NCBI GenBank assembly: GCA_039026975.1
Contig: JBCCLI010000126.1
Location: 1 to 15,715, forward strand
Origin: JBCBKZ01 sp039026975
GTDB lineage: Bacteria > Bacteroidota > Bacteroidia > J057
Reading direction: 5' to 3'
Length of the DNA: 15,715 nucleotides
In this document: piece by piece, positions 15,501 through 15,715 of the stretch
Layout of the letters: each line of letters opens with the position of its first letter
How positions within the stretch are numbered: position 1 is the first letter of the stretch
The notes under the pieces: generated by a model
What the model saw: the letters and a program-made list of their open reading frames with translations, nothing else
Database searches by the model: none
Told to the model about the DNA's origin: nothing
Position numbers and translations under genes: made by a program

Positions 15501-15632
15501 CTTATGAGTACAGATGGCCCCCTGCATAATGTGTTGAAGATAAAACCTCCCATGTGTTTCAGCCAGAGAAATGCAGACCAGTTTCTGGATTATCTGGGGA
15601 GGGTACTGAAGGAAGATAAGATGAGAGGCTAG
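12579..15632 (+). CDS. Three-domain fusion: APH-type kinase, M23 metallopeptidase, class III PLP phospholyase-like enzyme
   Basis: A 1017-aa cytosolic protein (no signal peptide). Residues about 10-345 are an aminoglycoside/hydroxylysine-kinase-like domain: beta-3 Lys54 (YTLKIS), catalytic loop YNDAHMHNIL at 207-216 with Asp209 and Asn214, and metal-binding IDFGDA at 230-235. Residues about 425-575 are an M23 (LytM) domain with complete zinc ligands: HIGYD at 444-448, YGHLS at 497-501 and HLH at 535-537. Residues about 600-1012 are a fold-type I class III PLP enzyme: SGSEANELA (691-699), ADEVQTGFGR (825-834) and the PLP lysine Lys856 in GKPIGNGHP (855-863). That last motif resembles ammonia-phospholyases (ethanolamine-phosphate and 5-phosphohydroxylysine phospholyases) more than ordinary transaminases (usually GK-x-I-x-G-G). 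Kinase-phospholyase fusions are known in bacteria; here I infer phosphorylation of an amino alcohol followed by elimination of phosphate and ammonia. The role of the M23 domain is unclear. Database annotation as 'aminotransferase' or 'peptidase M23' alone would mislead. Confidence 0.88.
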   Translation: MVSTDYPSQTITVEQAAHFVEEVYGIKGEVNPLDGEVDFNFKITSDTGSAYTLKISRKGITEQELDFQEKIMSHLGTQNIPIHIPIPVASKEGKMYETVQDEAGDDRWIRLQTWVAGEMMGNVNPLTADLLNSWGKACGYLSKGLESFDHAAAHKVYKWDPSEVLHTKKYFSYLLKRSERELVTYFWDLIEKEGHPLLSSLRKGVNYNDAHMHNILVHGRGEAPEVAGIIDFGDAVYTHTVNELAIACAYACMGKEDPLATAKEVVKGYYEVYALQRPEVEVLYYQIASRLILTVMHASVNAQLEPENEYLQVSSKPAWNLLRKWEKISPRFAYISFCESCHADPFPTRKIYDTWLEGYKHQLSPVVQLAGKTVTYLDLSVGSKALGNNQNFENIENFDRCIRRMLEDLEVDIGLGGYGEVRPFYTTDAYEVEGNEGLQWRTEHIGYDIWAPAGTAVRAPLDGKIFSFKNNEAERDYGPTIILKHEVTEELTFYTLYGHLSEESLEGLICGQQVSKGSEFARIGEYPENGNWPAHLHFQVMLDLLGFKGDFPGVAYPHESHLWKLICPNPTPFIHADIPEQVHSQLGSAQIREKRNRYMGKSLSLTYDRPLHMVRGYKQYLYDASGRRFMDMVNNVAHVGHEHPAVVAAAKRQLSLLNTNTRYLHEEIVCFAEELQEMFPEELSVVYFVNSGSEANELALRMAHSWSGQRDMLALEVGYHGNTVGTVDISSYKFDGKGGKGVPPHTHVIPIADMFRGMCRNSEEAGTRYAAKAKELIHKVQEEGRNMAGFIAESIMSCGGQVPLPRNFLEEVYTAVRKAGGVCIADEVQTGFGRVGEHFWSFQLYNVVPDIVTMGKPIGNGHPLGAVITRPEIAEAFSNGMEYFNTFGGNPVSCSVGRQVLRVVKEENLQQHALEMGNYLQKGLKDLQPSFPIIGDVRGHGLFLGFELVKDPETLTPAAEEATYLANRMREKGILMSTDGPLHNVLKIKPPMCFSQRNADQFLDYLGRVLKEDKMRG

Positions 15633-15715
15633 AAGTTATTATCACCCTTTTGAGGGAAATTAGCTTTAAATATAAATCACCATAAGGTTCTTTATTTTTA
15701 TCTTATCTAAATTGA
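15633..15715. other. Window end, no feature seen
   Basis: The 83 nt after the fusion gene are AT-rich. A weak CCCT/AGGG hairpin near 15645-15656 has no T-run, and I see no gene or clear terminator. Confidence 0.4.

Overview
The window looks like chromosomal DNA of a free-living member of the Bacteroidota, probably Cytophagales. The evidence is a promoter of the Bacteroidota type (TTTG, 19 nt, TATTTTTG) in front of hppA, weak or absent Shine-Dalgarno sequences, moderately AT-rich coding DNA, and a gene set typical of that phylum: a membrane pyrophosphatase, an LpxD-like protein, a DUF4407 protein and an exported subtilase. The order-level assignment is an inference. I see no tRNA, rRNA, insertion sequence, phage gene or CRISPR array.

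Layout: 1-540 (-) is the N-terminal part of an exported S8 protease cut by the window edge. 675-3041 (-) is hppA, with its own promoter (3085-3115) and a terminator (622-653). 3227-4231 (+) is a solitary LpxD-like acyltransferase paralogue, followed by ahcY at 4355-5680 (+), which ends in a strong terminator lying partly inside the 3' end of the convergent GNAT acetyltransferase gene (5723-6163, -). 6423-9123 (+) is a translationally coupled pair: a protein with four tandem Ig-like repeats and no signal peptide, and a DUF4407 membrane protein with a long coiled coil. 9124-9458 has no protein gene but contains several hairpins and an intrinsic terminator, so it is either a long structured 3' UTR or a small RNA. 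9459-12362 (-) holds three closely spaced genes, probably one operon: a P1 (DmpA-type) self-cleaving aminopeptidase, an outer-membrane beta-barrel-like protein, and a methyltransferase with a hydrophobic C-terminal half. 12579-15632 (+) is a 1017-residue fusion of a sugar/aminoglycoside-kinase-like domain, an M23 metallopeptidase domain and a class III PLP enzyme of the phospholyase type.

How they may work together: hppA uses cytosolic pyrophosphate to drive cation export. ahcY removes S-adenosylhomocysteine made by methyltransferases such as the one at 9459. The fusion protein reads as a kinase that phosphorylates an amino alcohol and a PLP lyase that then eliminates phosphate and ammonia, with an apparently intact zinc peptidase between them. 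The two parts I find most worth pursuing are that fusion and the Ig-repeat/DUF4407 pair, whose functions are unknown to me.
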